The position numbers and the translations under genes were made by a program. Positions 39,120 to 48,222 of a stretch of DNA of 49,438 bases are shown in pieces. Source of the DNA: Saccharothrix sp. NRRL B-16348 (GTDB taxonomy: Bacteria; Actinomycetota; Actinomycetes; Mycobacteriales; Pseudonocardiaceae); contig NZ_LGED01000228.1 in the NCBI RefSeq assembly GCF_001280085.1, forward strand, positions 1 to 49,438, read 5' to 3'. The stretch's first letter is position 1, and each line of letters opens with the position of its first letter. The notes under the pieces are model-generated. The model had not been told where the DNA came from. It made no database searches and saw nothing but the letters and a program-made list of their open reading frames with translations.

Positions 39120-40301
39120 ATGGGCATCGACGGTTCGACGGCGCAGGGCTTCGAGGCGGTGCTGGAGAGTTTCGAGCGGAACTTCGTCGACCGGGGGGAA
39201 GTCGGCGCGTCGGTCGCGGTGTGGCACCGGGGCCGACCGGTGGTCGACCTGTGGGGCGGGCTCGCCGATCCCGACTCCGGACAGCCGTGGCGGCACGACA
39301 CGGTCGCCACGATCGCGTCCACGACCAAGGCCTTGGTGGCGATCAGCGTGCTGACCCTGGTCGAGCGCGGCGAACTGGACCTCGACCGCCCGGTCGCGGA
39401 CTACTGGCCGGCGTTCGCCGCCGAAGGCAAGGCCGGGATCACGCTGCGGATGGTGCTCGCGCACCGTTCCGGCGTGGTGTCGTTGGAGCACAGCCCGGTG
39501 ACCTATGACGGGCTGGTCCGGGGAACCCCGGTGTTCGACGCGATCGCGTCCGCTCGTCCACAGTGGACCCCAGGTCGCGCGCACGGCTACCACGGGGTGA
39601 CGTTCGGGCACCTGCTCAGCGCGGTGGTCAGGCAGGTCACCGGCCAGACCGTCGGGTCGTACTTCGCCACCGCGATCGCGGCACCGCTCGGGCTGGACTG
39701 CTTCATCGGCCTACCCGAAAGTGAGCTGCACCGGCTGGCCAAGCTCGTGCTGCCGGACAGCGCCGGCGAAGTCGAGCTCGGCAGCCAGGTCCCGGAACTC
39801 CGAGCACTGCACGAAGCGCTCGCCGATCCCACGTCCCTGACCTACCGGTCGCTGTACGGCAGCATGCTCATCGGCTGGGAGGAAGCGAGCGATCCGAAGT
39901 TCTCCCGGGTCGAGGCGCCGTCCACGGACGGAACCGCGTCCGCCGCCGGCCTGGCGAAGCTCTTCGCGGCGACCATCGGCGAGGTGGACGGCATCCGCCT
40001 GTTCGGCCCGGAACTCGCCGAGCAGGCGGCACGAGTCCACTCCAGCGGACGCGACGAGGTGCTGGGCATCCGCTCGGACTGGGGTTTGGGATTCATGGTG
40101 CCCGGTGGCCCCTTCGTCCCGAGTGCACTGCCCACCGGCAGCTTCGGGCACGGTGGGGCGACCGGGTCCTACGCGTTCGCCGACCCCGGCGACGAGATCG
40201 CGTTCGCCTACACCCCCAACCGGGGCTCCGAACTGCTGGAGGGCAACGACCTGCGGGTGAACGGCCTGGTGGACGCCGTCTACCGGAGCTTGCGCGAATG
40301 A
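39120..40301 (+). CDS. class C beta-lactamase-like serine hydrolase (paralogue of the 7.3-kb gene)
   Basis: 393 aa, ATG with GGGAGGCGGCAGGA upstream. Ser67-x-x-Lys70 (STTK), Tyr157 (HGYHGVTFG) and a Gly-rich replacement of the KTG motif (SFGHGGATGSYAFADPG, where HGG is closer to the canonical HxG). The N-terminus GIDGSTAQGFEAV and GRPVVDLWGGLADP are near-identical in layout to the gene at 7285, so these are paralogues about 32 kb apart. No signal peptide. Likely an esterase or amidase controlled by the divergent TetR through the operator just upstream. Confidence 0.9.
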   Translation: MGIDGSTAQGFEAVLESFERNFVDRGEVGASVAVWHRGRPVVDLWGGLADPDSGQPWRHDTVATIASTTKALVAISVLTLVERGELDLDRPVADYWPAFAAEGKAGITLRMVLAHRSGVVSLEHSPVTYDGLVRGTPVFDAIASARPQWTPGRAHGYHGVTFGHLLSAVVRQVTGQTVGSYFATAIAAPLGLDCFIGLPESELHRLAKLVLPDSAGEVELGSQVPELRALHEALADPTSLTYRSLYGSMLIGWEEASDPKFSRVEAPSTDGTASAAGLAKLFAATIGEVDGIRLFGPELAEQAARVHSSGRDEVLGIRSDWGLGFMVPGGPFVPSALPTGSFGHGGATGSYAFADPGDEIAFAYTPNRGSELLEGNDLRVNGLVDAVYRSLRE

Positions 40302-40506
40302 GCACCGCGGCCATCCACCACGGCGTCGGGACACCGAGGCGGGACGGCACCACCCTGCGTGCCGACAACAGACGCCAACGACGTGCCACAACGACGCCGT
40401 GATCTGGAGCAATCCGGTCGGACGCGGGAGGCGACTCGGTCATACTTGGCGCCGGTCTCGCGACACACACGCCGAGCCGCCCGCCGTGAGGTCACGAGGA
40501 GATCAA

Positions 40507-43248
40507 GTGCGCCTGCCGAACATCGCCGCAGCGACGGCGTTCGCGGTTCTCGCCGGAGTGGTGTCGGTGCCGATGGCGCAAGCCGCGGCCACCACGCTGT
40601 ACGTGCGCGACATCGCGGCGTGCACCGACGCCGGTGACGGCAGCGCGACCACACCGTTCTGCACGGTGCAGGCGGCGGCCGACGTGGTCGAACCCGGCCA
40701 GGTCGTCAACATCACCGGCACGCAGGACGAGACCGTGACCATCACCCGGTCCGGGACCGCCGACGCGCCGATCGTGTTCGAGGGCGGTGCCGTTCGGCGG
40801 CCGACGGGCAGCACCGCGCCGACGATCACGGTGCGCGGGGCGCACGACGTGACGCTGCGCGGCCTGACCATCCACGGTGCCACCGCAACCAACGCCGTCG
40901 TCATCGACGGCGCCGGCCGGGTCACCCTCGACCGCGGCTCGATCCAACCCGACGCGGACCCCTACAGCGGCGCGGACACGGTGCGCGTCACCGGCGGGTC
41001 CACGGCGATCACGGTCAGCCGCACGACCTTCGGCACGCGCGGGCGGGCCGTGTACGCCGACGGCGGGGCCGGTGTCACGGTCACCGGGAACACGATCACC
41101 TCGCTCGGCAACTTCGGCGTGATCGCCGAGAGCGTCGACGCCCTCGCCGTCACCGGCAACACGTTCCGCGACTCGTGCCACCGCGCGGTCGTGGTGACCG
41201 GCGAGACCACAGGCTCCTCCATCCAGAACAACGTCATCACCGAGGTGCTGTCCTCCACGATCAGCAGCTACTGCCCCAGAGGACCGGTGCACACGATCGA
41301 GGTCGACAGCGCGGCGGCGCCCGGTGTCACGCTCGACTACAACATCCCGTTCATCAACGTGAACCTGTACCGGTGGGCGGGGACGGTCTACCAGACCCCC
41401 GCCGACCTGCACGCCGCCACCGGGCAGGGCGCCCACGACCTGCACACGGACCCGAACCAGGGCACACCTGCCGTCGACTCCGGCAACGGGGACGCGCCGG
41501 GCGTGCTCGACCCGGCCGTCAACGGCCCGCGGGTGGACAACCCGCAGGTGCCCAACACGGGCGCGGGCGCGGTCTCCTACGTCGACCGCGGCGCGCGCGA
41601 GCTGCAGGACCAGTTCGTGTCCCGGTCCCTCACCGTGTCCGCGTCGCAGGCGCCGGTCGGTGGCGTCGTCACCGTCAGCAGCTCCCTCGGCTCCCAGTGG
41701 AAATCGCCCTTCACCTGCGTGATCGACTTCGGTGACGGCACGACCGTCTCAGGCCCGTGCTCGGCGTCCCACGCCTACGACACGACCGGCGCCTACACCG
41801 TCAAGGTGACGGCGACCAGCGAGTCCCTGCTGACCACCGGCGACTCCCGGCCGCTCAAGGTCGTGCCCGCCGGCGGAACGCTGAAGCCCAGCCTCACCGT
41901 GACCAGGCGGGGCGGCATGATGGCGTTGTTCGACGCGGACTCCGGCGGCAGCCCGTGGAACATCGCCAGGACCACCTACGACTTCGGTGACGGCGAGACC
42001 GAGACCGTGACCGGTGAGGTGTCCCAGCACCTGTACGAGCGGGCCGGCACGTACCAGGTCCGGGCCACCCTCACCGACGCCGGCGGCAACACCGCGACCA
42101 CGACCACGAGCTTCACCACGCTCGGCTCCGGCTACGTCAAGCACGGACCGACCCGGTTCCTCGACACCAGGACCGGCGTCGGCGCACCCAGCCAGAAGGT
42201 CGCGCCGTACAGCACGGTGCGGCTCGCGATCGGCGGTCGCCACGGGATCCCGGCCGATGTGACGGCGGTGGCCATGAACCTCACCGTCACCAACACGACG
42301 GCCGACGGGTACCTCACCGCCCATCCCTCCGGTCAGCCGAGGCCCACCGCGTCCGTGGTGGACTTCCGGGCCGGCGGGACCGTGCCCGGGTTGACGACCG
42401 TCGCGGTCGGCGGCGGCCACGTCGACCTCTTCAACGGCAGTCCGGGCACCATCGACCTGATCGCCGACGTGACCGGCTACTTCGCGAAGGTCACGACGGC
42501 CGAGGGCTTCAACGCCATCGACCCGAGCCGGCTGCTCGACACGCGCGACGGCATCGGAATGGTGTCGCCCCGACCTGTCGTCGCGGGCGAGACGTTCACC
42601 CAGCGGGTCGCCGGCCACTACACCGGCAACGTGCCCGACCGCGCGACCGCGGCACTGCTCACCGTCACGGTGGTCGGCCCCCGCGGACCGGGTCACCTGA
42701 CGCTCTACCCCTCCGGCACGACCAACCCGCAGACGTCGAGCCTCAACTTCTCGGCGGGGCAGACCACCACGAACGCCGTGATCGCCCCCATCGGTGCGGA
42801 CGGCCACATCAACCTGTACTCGAACGCGACCACGGACGTCGTCATCGACGTCGTCGGCTACTTCTCCCCGTTCGCCAAGAGCTACCTCGTGCCCGTGTCA
42901 CCAATCCGCGCCGTCGACACCCGCAGCGGCATCGGTGGTCCCGCCGGTGCGCTGCCCGGCAGGTCGAACACCCAGTACACCCTCGACCAAGGCGCTCCGA
43001 AGCTCAACTTCGCCCCCACCGCGGTGATCTTCAACGCGAAGGTCGTGAACCCGCAGCGCGACGGCTACCTCACCGCCTCCCACCGTGACCCGGCCTACTT
43101 CGAACCAACCGCGACCCTGAACTTCACCCCCGGCGCCGTGACCAACAACCTCGCCGTCACCGCGAGCGTGACGGCCGGGTTCTACAACGGCAGCGACGGC
43201 CACCTGGACCTGGTGGTCGACGTGACCGGCTACTTCTACGAGTACTGA
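40507..43248 (+). CDS. secreted beta-helix / PKD / LDTR-repeat protein
   Basis: 913 aa. GTG at 40507 follows GAGGAG with a 5-nt gap; signal peptide ends VPMAQA (about 26). Residues 30-300 are a right-handed beta-helix with Cys pairs (AACTDAG, PFCTVQ). Two PKD domains follow at about 375-540 (CVIDFGDGTTVSGPCSASHAYDTTGAYTVKV in part; TYDFGDGETETV ... YERAGTYQVRATL). Then three repeats of about 125 aa start FLDTRTGVG (about 550), LLDTRDGIG (675) and AVDTRSGIG (801) and each ends VDLIADVTGYF, VVIDVVGYF or VVDVTGYF. This repeat is common at the C-terminus of actinobacterial exoproteins. Probably a polysaccharide- or surface-binding protein; no lyase residues were identified. Confidence 0.87.
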   Translation: MRLPNIAAATAFAVLAGVVSVPMAQAAATTLYVRDIAACTDAGDGSATTPFCTVQAAADVVEPGQVVNITGTQDETVTITRSGTADAPIVFEGGAVRRPTGSTAPTITVRGAHDVTLRGLTIHGATATNAVVIDGAGRVTLDRGSIQPDADPYSGADTVRVTGGSTAITVSRTTFGTRGRAVYADGGAGVTVTGNTITSLGNFGVIAESVDALAVTGNTFRDSCHRAVVVTGETTGSSIQNNVITEVLSSTISSYCPRGPVHTIEVDSAAAPGVTLDYNIPFINVNLYRWAGTVYQTPADLHAATGQGAHDLHTDPNQGTPAVDSGNGDAPGVLDPAVNGPRVDNPQVPNTGAGAVSYVDRGARELQDQFVSRSLTVSASQAPVGGVVTVSSSLGSQWKSPFTCVIDFGDGTTVSGPCSASHAYDTTGAYTVKVTATSESLLTTGDSRPLKVVPAGGTLKPSLTVTRRGGMMALFDADSGGSPWNIARTTYDFGDGETETVTGEVSQHLYERAGTYQVRATLTDAGGNTATTTTSFTTLGSGYVKHGPTRFLDTRTGVGAPSQKVAPYSTVRLAIGGRHGIPADVTAVAMNLTVTNTTADGYLTAHPSGQPRPTASVVDFRAGGTVPGLTTVAVGGGHVDLFNGSPGTIDLIADVTGYFAKVTTAEGFNAIDPSRLLDTRDGIGMVSPRPVVAGETFTQRVAGHYTGNVPDRATAALLTVTVVGPRGPGHLTLYPSGTTNPQTSSLNFSAGQTTTNAVIAPIGADGHINLYSNATTDVVIDVVGYFSPFAKSYLVPVSPIRAVDTRSGIGGPAGALPGRSNTQYTLDQGAPKLNFAPTAVIFNAKVVNPQRDGYLTASHRDPAYFEPTATLNFTPGAVTNNLAVTASVTAGFYNGSDGHLDLVVDVTGYFYEY

Positions 43249-43380
43249 CAGTCATCGACAGCCCGAGTCGAGCCGGGTCCCTTCGCTCCTCCTCGTCCAC
43301 TCCTTGACCAGAGCCCACAAGCGCCCCCGCTGTCCGCTCACCGCACGAGACAGACGTGACGGCTGGTACACCAACCTTGG

Positions 43381-43392
43381 CCAACCGGTTGG
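43381..43392. promoter_or_regulatory. perfect 12-bp palindrome upstream of the type VII cassette
   Basis: CCAACCGGTTGG lies about 105 bp before the YbaB-like gene in a 237-bp gap. Candidate operator; no repressor gene is adjacent. Confidence 0.35.
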
Positions 43393-43485
43393 GCCGAATC
43401 GGTCATCTTGGGAGCGAATCGGCCCGGTGCGTCGTCCCAGGCGCAGTAGCGTGGCTCGGTCTTCATGTCACCGGAGGGGGTGCCG

Positions 43486-43929
43486 ATGACCGATCCGTTG
43501 GCCAACGTGCAGCGTTTGGTGGATGACTGGGAGCGCGACGCGGAGGAGAAGGCGGCGCGGTACGAGTCGATGCGGCAGGAGGTCGAGCGGATCTCCATCA
43601 CCGCGTCCGCCGCCGGTGGTGCGGTGAGCGTGACGGTCGGCCCGAACGGGATTCCCAGTGCGGTGACGATGACCGATGGGGTGTCGCGGTTGCGGCCGGA
43701 GCAGATCGCGGCGGCGGTGATGGAGGCGATGGGCAAGGCGCAGGCCGGGTATCCGGCCGAGTTGGCGCGGATCGTCGGGGAGACGGTCGGTCAGACCCCG
43801 TCGGGGCAGCACATCGTGGCGGTGGCCGAGCGGAACTTCCCCCAACCCGAGCCGGACGCGCCGTCGACGCCACGGCGTCGCAGGCCGGGCGATGACGGTG
43901 ACTTCACCGACGAGAGCTACCTGAGGTGA
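43486..43929 (+). CDS. YbaB/EbfC-like DNA-binding family protein
   Basis: 147 aa. ATG at 43486 follows a strong GGAGGGGG. The core DPLANVQRLVDDWERDAEEKAARYESM ... SAVTMTDGVSRLRPEQIAAAVMEAM matches the YbaB/EbfC nucleoid-associated family as found, in actinobacteria, at the head of type VII secretion toxin cassettes. A disordered acidic/basic C-tail (PDAPSTPRRRRPGDDGDF) follows. In these cassettes the protein may be a chaperone for the secreted substrate rather than a nucleoid protein; that is inference from position. The next gene starts 4 bp later. Confidence 0.85.
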   Translation: MTDPLANVQRLVDDWERDAEEKAARYESMRQEVERISITASAAGGAVSVTVGPNGIPSAVTMTDGVSRLRPEQIAAAVMEAMGKAQAGYPAELARIVGETVGQTPSGQHIVAVAERNFPQPEPDAPSTPRRRRPGDDGDFTDESYLR

Positions 43930-43933
43930 CGCG

Positions 43934-44239
43934 ATGACCGGGTACGAGGCCGTTACCGGGGAGATCTCCGCGTTAGCCGGTCGGGTGGAGGGTTTGGCCG
44001 ACCGGTTGCGCACGGCGGCGGACGCGGCGCGGACGGTGGCGATGAACGACTCCGCCTACGGCGTGGTGTGCCAGCCGTTCGCGATGCTGTTGCAGCCGTT
44101 CGAGGACATGGGTGTGGACGCTTTGTCGAAGGCGGCGGAGACGGTGTCGGACAACGCGGCGAAGCTGCGTGAGACCTCCCGCGACTACGACGCCCAGGAA
44201 GCCGGCGAGTCGGCGCGGTTCGACGGGATGAACACGTGA
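43934..44239 (+). CDS. EspC-like type VII secretion target
   Basis: 101 aa, helical, no Cys pair of note. It has the length and pattern of the EspC/ESX-1 secretion-associated family (ALAGRVEGLADRLRTAADAARTVA, SAYGVVCQPFAMLLQPFEDMG, ALSKAAETVSDNAAKLRETSRDYD). Such proteins form helical hairpins and are exported, or escort a toxin, through a type VII apparatus. Its stop codon overlaps the start of the toxin gene (GTGA), which implies stoichiometric co-production and direct partnership. Confidence 0.85.
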   Translation: MTGYEAVTGEISALAGRVEGLADRLRTAADAARTVAMNDSAYGVVCQPFAMLLQPFEDMGVDALSKAAETVSDNAAKLRETSRDYDAQEAGESARFDGMNT

Positions 44240-45543
44240 ACAATCCCCTGGTCGCGACGGCGAAGAGCGACACCACGGCGGTCACCGGCATCGGTATCGC
44301 CGAGTCCGCGAACGATCTGGCGCAGGGCATCTCCGACGGCAGCTGGGTCGCCGCCGGGCTGGGCGGCATCGGCGTCGGCCTGGAAGTGCTGTCGATGGTG
44401 CTCGACCCGATCGGCACGGTCGCCTCCTACGGGGTGTCGTGGCTGATCGAGCACGTGCAGCCGTTGAAGGAGGCGCTGGACTGGTTCGCCGGGGACCCGC
44501 CGGTGATCCGCTCGTTCAGCGAGACCTGGTCCAACGTCGCCGCCGAGGTCACCCGCATCGCCGAGGAGCTCGGCACGCAGGACGCACCCGGCTGGCAGGG
44601 CGCCGCCGCCGACACCTACCGCGGGCACGCCGCGCAGACCGCGGACGCCATCGCCGGCGCGGGCACGCTGGCCGACGGCGTCGGAACCGGCGTGATGATC
44701 ATGGGCGAGGTCGTCGCCGCCGTCCGCGAGATCATCCGAGACCTGGTCGCCGAAGTCGTCGGCAAGCTCATCACCTGGGCGCTCGAAGCCGTCGCCACCC
44801 TGGGTCTGGCCACGCCGTTGATCGTCGCCCAAGCGACGTCGACCATCGCCAAGGTCTGCAACCGCATCGCCGACCTGGTCCGCAAACTCGTCAAGACCAT
44901 CGGCAACGTCACCCCACGCATCCGCAAGGTCCTCGACAAACTCGGCGAGATCATGGAAAAGCTGGGCAAACTCGGCCGCCGCGCCGACTCACCCAGCAGC
45001 CCCGTCACCACACCGGGCGGGGCCGGACCCGACGCCCCGACCGTCCGCGACCCCGACGCGCCCGGCTCCTCCCACGACGACGTGGACTCCATGTCGGGCG
45101 ACGGGCAGGACTACGACAACTACCTCGCCAACGACCAGGGTGTCGTCTACCGCGACGACCGGATGTCGATCGGCAACGACCCGGAGACCCAGCGGGTGCG
45201 CGACAACGTCCGCAACGAGGGACACCACGACGTGGTCTTGCACGGCTCGTCCGACGGCTGGCCGGTCCCGGGGCACGGGCACAACACGCACCCGGAGCAG
45301 ATCGTCGAGGCGATCAGGAACAACCCGCACCGCGACCCCCACCAGCCGATCCGGCTGCTGGCCTGCCACAGCGGCAACGACGTGGGCTGGGCCCAGCACG
45401 TGGCGGACCGGCTCGGCGTACCGGTCATGGCCCCGGTGGACGCCGTCGGTGTCGCCCGCAGGCCGGACTCCATCCCCAGGGTGCGCGGACATGAGGCGGG
45501 CGAGGGCTGGCGCTGGTTCCTGCCGAACTACAGTGGGAGTTGA
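44236..45543 (+). CDS. WXG-type type VII toxin with His-Cys caspase-like C-terminal domain
   Basis: 435 aa, GTG start overlapping the EspC-like stop. Residues 1-250 are helical with a WXG motif (GWQG, Trp120-Gly122) and a hydrophobic stretch (150-205), the architecture of WXG100-headed secreted toxins. A Pro/Asp-rich linker (250-300) leads to the toxin tip, 303-435. The tip holds VVLHGSSDGW (His336) and IRLLACHSG (Cys377), the spacing and strand context of the His-Cys dyad in clan CD peptidases (CHAT/caspase-like), then LGVPVMAPVD. I infer a secreted cysteine peptidase toxin. The cell-entry route is unknown. Followed 13 bp later by a likely immunity gene. Confidence 0.82.
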   Translation: MNNPLVATAKSDTTAVTGIGIAESANDLAQGISDGSWVAAGLGGIGVGLEVLSMVLDPIGTVASYGVSWLIEHVQPLKEALDWFAGDPPVIRSFSETWSNVAAEVTRIAEELGTQDAPGWQGAAADTYRGHAAQTADAIAGAGTLADGVGTGVMIMGEVVAAVREIIRDLVAEVVGKLITWALEAVATLGLATPLIVAQATSTIAKVCNRIADLVRKLVKTIGNVTPRIRKVLDKLGEIMEKLGKLGRRADSPSSPVTTPGGAGPDAPTVRDPDAPGSSHDDVDSMSGDGQDYDNYLANDQGVVYRDDRMSIGNDPETQRVRDNVRNEGHHDVVLHGSSDGWPVPGHGHNTHPEQIVEAIRNNPHRDPHQPIRLLACHSGNDVGWAQHVADRLGVPVMAPVDAVGVARRPDSIPRVRGHEAGEGWRWFLPNYSGS

Positions 45544-45556
45544 CCGAGCGCAATGA

Positions 45557-45949
45557 ATGGTGGATTTCGTGGTTGAGCTTCGCCCGGTGGGCATCTACGC
45601 CGAGTCCTACGCCCGGCCGAGGCCGGAGCTGCCTTCGGTGCGGCAGACGCCGGTGGAGATCGCGGACCGCGCGCGGGTCGTCGACTACATGAGGGCGGTC
45701 ACTCCGGCGTTCGACGTGCTCGACGTGACCGTGGATCTGGTCGACGGCACCACGAAGGTCAGGAGCGGCTCGTCGTTGGTGACCGACGGGGTGTGGGTTT
45801 GGCGCACCGACTCGATTCGGCACCTGGCCGCGCACGGTCTGCCGATCGACCCTGATTTCCTCGAACACGTCCGAGCTCGCGACTACCGGGCGCCCGAGGA
45901 CGTCGAGGTCACCGACGAGCTCGAGGACGCACTCCTGCGGTATTACTGA
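45557..45949 (+). CDS. putative immunity protein of the type VII toxin
   Basis: 130 aa, ATG 45557 (GTG 45560 possible), 13 bp after the toxin stop. Acidic, cytosolic, no signal peptide (VVELRPVGIYAES ... VVDYMRAVTPAFDVLDVT ... LTDELEDALLRYY-like acidic end). No named Imm family was recognised. Its role is inferred from its size, charge and place directly behind the toxin. Confidence 0.7.
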   Translation: MVDFVVELRPVGIYAESYARPRPELPSVRQTPVEIADRARVVDYMRAVTPAFDVLDVTVDLVDGTTKVRSGSSLVTDGVWVWRTDSIRHLAAHGLPIDPDFLEHVRARDYRAPEDVEVTDELEDALLRYY

Positions 45950-46139
45950 CCCCGCGGGTCGGGTTGGCGGTAGGCACTGAAGGCGTCCACGCCGTCCGTG
46001 ATGACCGCATCGATCTCCGGTTCCCGCGGAGGGCAGCTGATCTTGATCGTGGAGTCCCTCCGGTTTTCGCGGCCTGTGCCGCTCGAAATTCATCGTCGCT
46101 GGTAGAGCAAGGCTGTCCCGGTGTTGGGACCATGCCCGG

Positions 46140-46450
46140 GTGGTCGTATCCCTGCCGTTCAAGGTGACCCGAAGGCTGCTGTCCGTGCCGTCAGTGGTGC
46201 TGCGTAACGCGACAACGAACTGCTCGTGCTGCGGCACGAGAAACGCGGTCCTGCGCCGGCAACTCGCAGGTCCGGTGAACTACGAGCCCGCAGACCGGTT
46301 CTGGTTCGCCGCCTTGTCCAGGCTGGTCGATCGTCGCCGTTGGCGAGAGGTCTTCCCTGTCACGCCGGGCACCCTGCCCGCCTGGCACCGCAGACTCGTT
46401 GCCCGTTAGTGGGACTACAGCGCCCGGCGACGCGTCGGACGTCCACCGAC
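46140..46450 (+). pseudogene. IS3/IS481-type integrase remnant
   Basis: The N-terminal part of an integrase-type transposase is readable: RRLLSVPSVVLR, then DNELLVLRHE in a second frame (46211-46240), then NAVLRRQLAGPVNYEPADRFWFAALSRLVDRRRWREVFPVTPGTLPAWHRRLVAR back in the first (given here in segments), a stop TAG at 46407-46409, and WDYSARRRVGRPPT beyond it. Two frameshifts, one nonsense codon and loss of the entire DDE catalytic domain show a dead fragment. No terminal inverted repeats are visible. Confidence 0.85.
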
Positions 46451-46646
46451 CCGGCCAGGACAGACACGCCGCTTGACCAGCAGCGATGACTTTTCGAGCG
46501 CACAAGGTCGCGCACGGCGTCGTGCGCACGCCTTTCGATGACGGTCCAGCCACCCCGACCCGCCAAGCAGGCCATCGACTCTCCGCGCGTTTCGGTGCGC
46601 GACTCGAAATCGAAGATGACCAAGCGATCGGTAGGGTTGACCACGC

Positions 46647-46677
46647 CGGTATACCGACTCCGCGCCGGCCCGGCGCG
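46647..46677 (+). promoter_or_regulatory. palindromic upstream region of the RibD_C-like gene
   Basis: CGGTATACCG (46647-46656), a perfect palindrome holding a TATACC -10-like hexamer, is followed by CGCGCCGG-C-CCGGCGCG (46661-46677), 20 bp before the start codon at 46698. The first may be an operator; the second would form a hairpin in the leader. Confidence 0.4.
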
Positions 46678-46697
46678 GACAACAACAGAAGGACGTC

Positions 46698-47261
46698 ATG
46701 AACAACCTGATCGTCGTCGAGTTCATCACGCTGGACGGCGTTGTCGAAGACCCGGACGGGTCCGAGGCGACGCCCAACGGCGGCTGGGCGTTCCGCCACG
46801 GCCCCGAACCGATCACCGGCGACAAGTTCGAACTCGGGTCGCTGCTCGACACCGGTGTCCTGCTGCTCGGCCGCACGACTTGGGAGCTGTTCGCGAAGCT
46901 CTGGCCGAGCCGGACCGACCCGTACTCGACCAAGATGAACAACATCCCCAAGCTCGTCGCGTCGCGCTCGCTGACCAGCACCGAGAAGTGGCAGAACTCG
47001 TCCTTAATCGAGGACGACCTGGTCACGAGCGTGCGGCGGCACAAGGCCGAGCAGGACGTCATCGTCACCGGCAGCGTGAGCGTCGTGCAGACGCTGGCCC
47101 AGCACGACCTCATCGACGAGTACCGTCTCATGGTGCTCCCGACGGTGGTCGGCAAGGGACTGCGGCTGTTCAGCGAAGACACCCCACCCGTAGACCTGCG
47201 GCGCACCTCCATCCTGGAGAAGGGGGCTGCCGCACTCACGTACTACACCAAGGCAGAGTGA
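46698..47261 (+). CDS. dihydrofolate reductase-like (RibD C-terminal domain) family protein
   Basis: 187 aa, ATG after GAAGGA. Typical YyaP/RibD_C fold: LIVVEFITLDGVVEDPDG at the N-terminus, FELGSLLDTGVLLLGRTTWELFA, NIPKLVASRSL, VIVTGSVSVVQTLAQHDLIDEYRLMVLPTVVGKGLRLF. The GxxxG-type dinucleotide site (GRTTW ... TGSVSV) is consistent with NADPH binding. Members are small stand-alone reductases of unknown substrate. It sits in a region of remnants, unlinked to riboflavin or folate genes. Confidence 0.9.
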   Translation: MNNLIVVEFITLDGVVEDPDGSEATPNGGWAFRHGPEPITGDKFELGSLLDTGVLLLGRTTWELFAKLWPSRTDPYSTKMNNIPKLVASRSLTSTEKWQNSSLIEDDLVTSVRRHKAEQDVIVTGSVSVVQTLAQHDLIDEYRLMVLPTVVGKGLRLFSEDTPPVDLRRTSILEKGAAALTYYTKAE

Positions 47262-47664
47262 CCTGACGCTGTCAACCTGCACCTGACCGAATGCCGGGGC
47301 ATCGATCGTCGACGTACTTGTCGACGGCGTGCCACGGCATGAGGTGGTGCAACCCCTGCCTGATGGCGAGCCACCCATGGTCGGCTTGGGTGCGATCGGG
47401 TTCCCACAGTCCACATCGGACCGATGACGAGATCGTCCGCCGACACGGGTGCGTCGGTCGCCGAACCCGGTACAGCCACCATGTCCAGTCGTTCCAGACC
47501 CGCATGCGGGTGCTGGGGTTCAGCGTCCGATAGAGCTTGGCGGCTCGGCGGGGCACGTGGTTCGCTCCCCGCCGGCCAGCCGTGCCGGTGGCTTTCACCG
47601 GCATTCTGAGGAGCTTGGTCGGCGTCGGCGCGAACGGGCTGGACGGGGCGCAGCCGAAGACCGG
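47262..47664. other. 403-bp stretch without a credible gene
   Basis: Several frames are open by chance. Two read partly protein-like (minus strand RRAAKLYRTLNPSTRMRVWND, and plus strand PAVPVAFTGILRSLVGVGAN ending at 47668 over the next start codon), suggesting decayed genes, but none has a start with a ribosome binding site or a known motif. Confidence 0.4.
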
Positions 47665-48222
47665 GTGACGCGTGAGGCGATCGGCGCCCGTGGGCTGCCC
47701 GGCACACCGCCGGCCGGGCCAACGCTCACCCGCGCCGAGGTGTGGGCACCGGGCGACGAGGTGTTCACCTTGCTGTGGCGGGTCCTGGCCTGGGGGTCGG
47801 GCAGCCACCTGCGGCAGAACGCACGCAGGTTGGACAGCATCGCCGCCGACGTGCCACGCGCCGAGGAACTCCTGCCCGAGGCCGCGGACAAGTCACGACA
47901 CGATGCCGCCGGCGCCTACGCGGTGCTGTGGTCGGACAACCGCAGCGCGATCCGAGCACTGGGCCCGTCGTTCCTCACGAAGTTCCTCTACTTCGCCGGA
48001 GGCGGCGAGCCGGACCACCCGTGCCTCATCCTGGACCGGGTCGTGGCCACCGCACTGCACGACCACTGCGGCTGGGAGTCCCTGAACCCCGTCGGCTCCT
48101 GGCCGGCCCACACCTACCAGCGCTACTGCGACCTGCTGGCCCGCTGGGCCCAGGAACACCACTGCGCACCTGACGAAATCGAGCGCATCCTCTTCGCCGG
48201 CGCCCCGGAGGACCGACCGTGA
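47665..48222 (+). CDS. OGG-fold DNA glycosylase-like protein
   Basis: 185 aa from GTG 47665, the best in-frame start; the ribosome binding site is weak, and a short upstream frame ends TGA over this GTG, so coupling is possible. The sequence resembles the bacterial 8-oxoguanine glycosylase OGG-fold family: VFTLLWRVLAWGSGSHLRQN, AYAVLWSDNRSAIRALGPSFLTKFLYFAGG, CLILDRVVATALHDHCGW, YQRYCDLLARWA. These proteins share the helix-hairpin-helix glycosylase fold; base-excision activity here is unproven. The gene overlaps the next by 4 nt (GTGA). Confidence 0.75.
   Translation: MTREAIGARGLPGTPPAGPTLTRAEVWAPGDEVFTLLWRVLAWGSGSHLRQNARRLDSIAADVPRAEELLPEAADKSRHDAAGAYAVLWSDNRSAIRALGPSFLTKFLYFAGGGEPDHPCLILDRVVATALHDHCGWESLNPVGSWPAHTYQRYCDLLARWAQEHHCAPDEIERILFAGAPEDRP

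Noticed and set aside
45964..46167. 67-codon plus-strand frame (GVHAVRDDRIDLRFPRR)
   Set aside because: Its start lacks a ribosome binding site and it overlaps the integrase remnant; no family recognised.
47272..47808. 178-codon minus-strand frame (RRAAKLYRTLNPSTRM)
   Set aside because: It overlaps the start of the OGG-fold gene, has no ribosome binding site or known motif, and competing frames read equally well.
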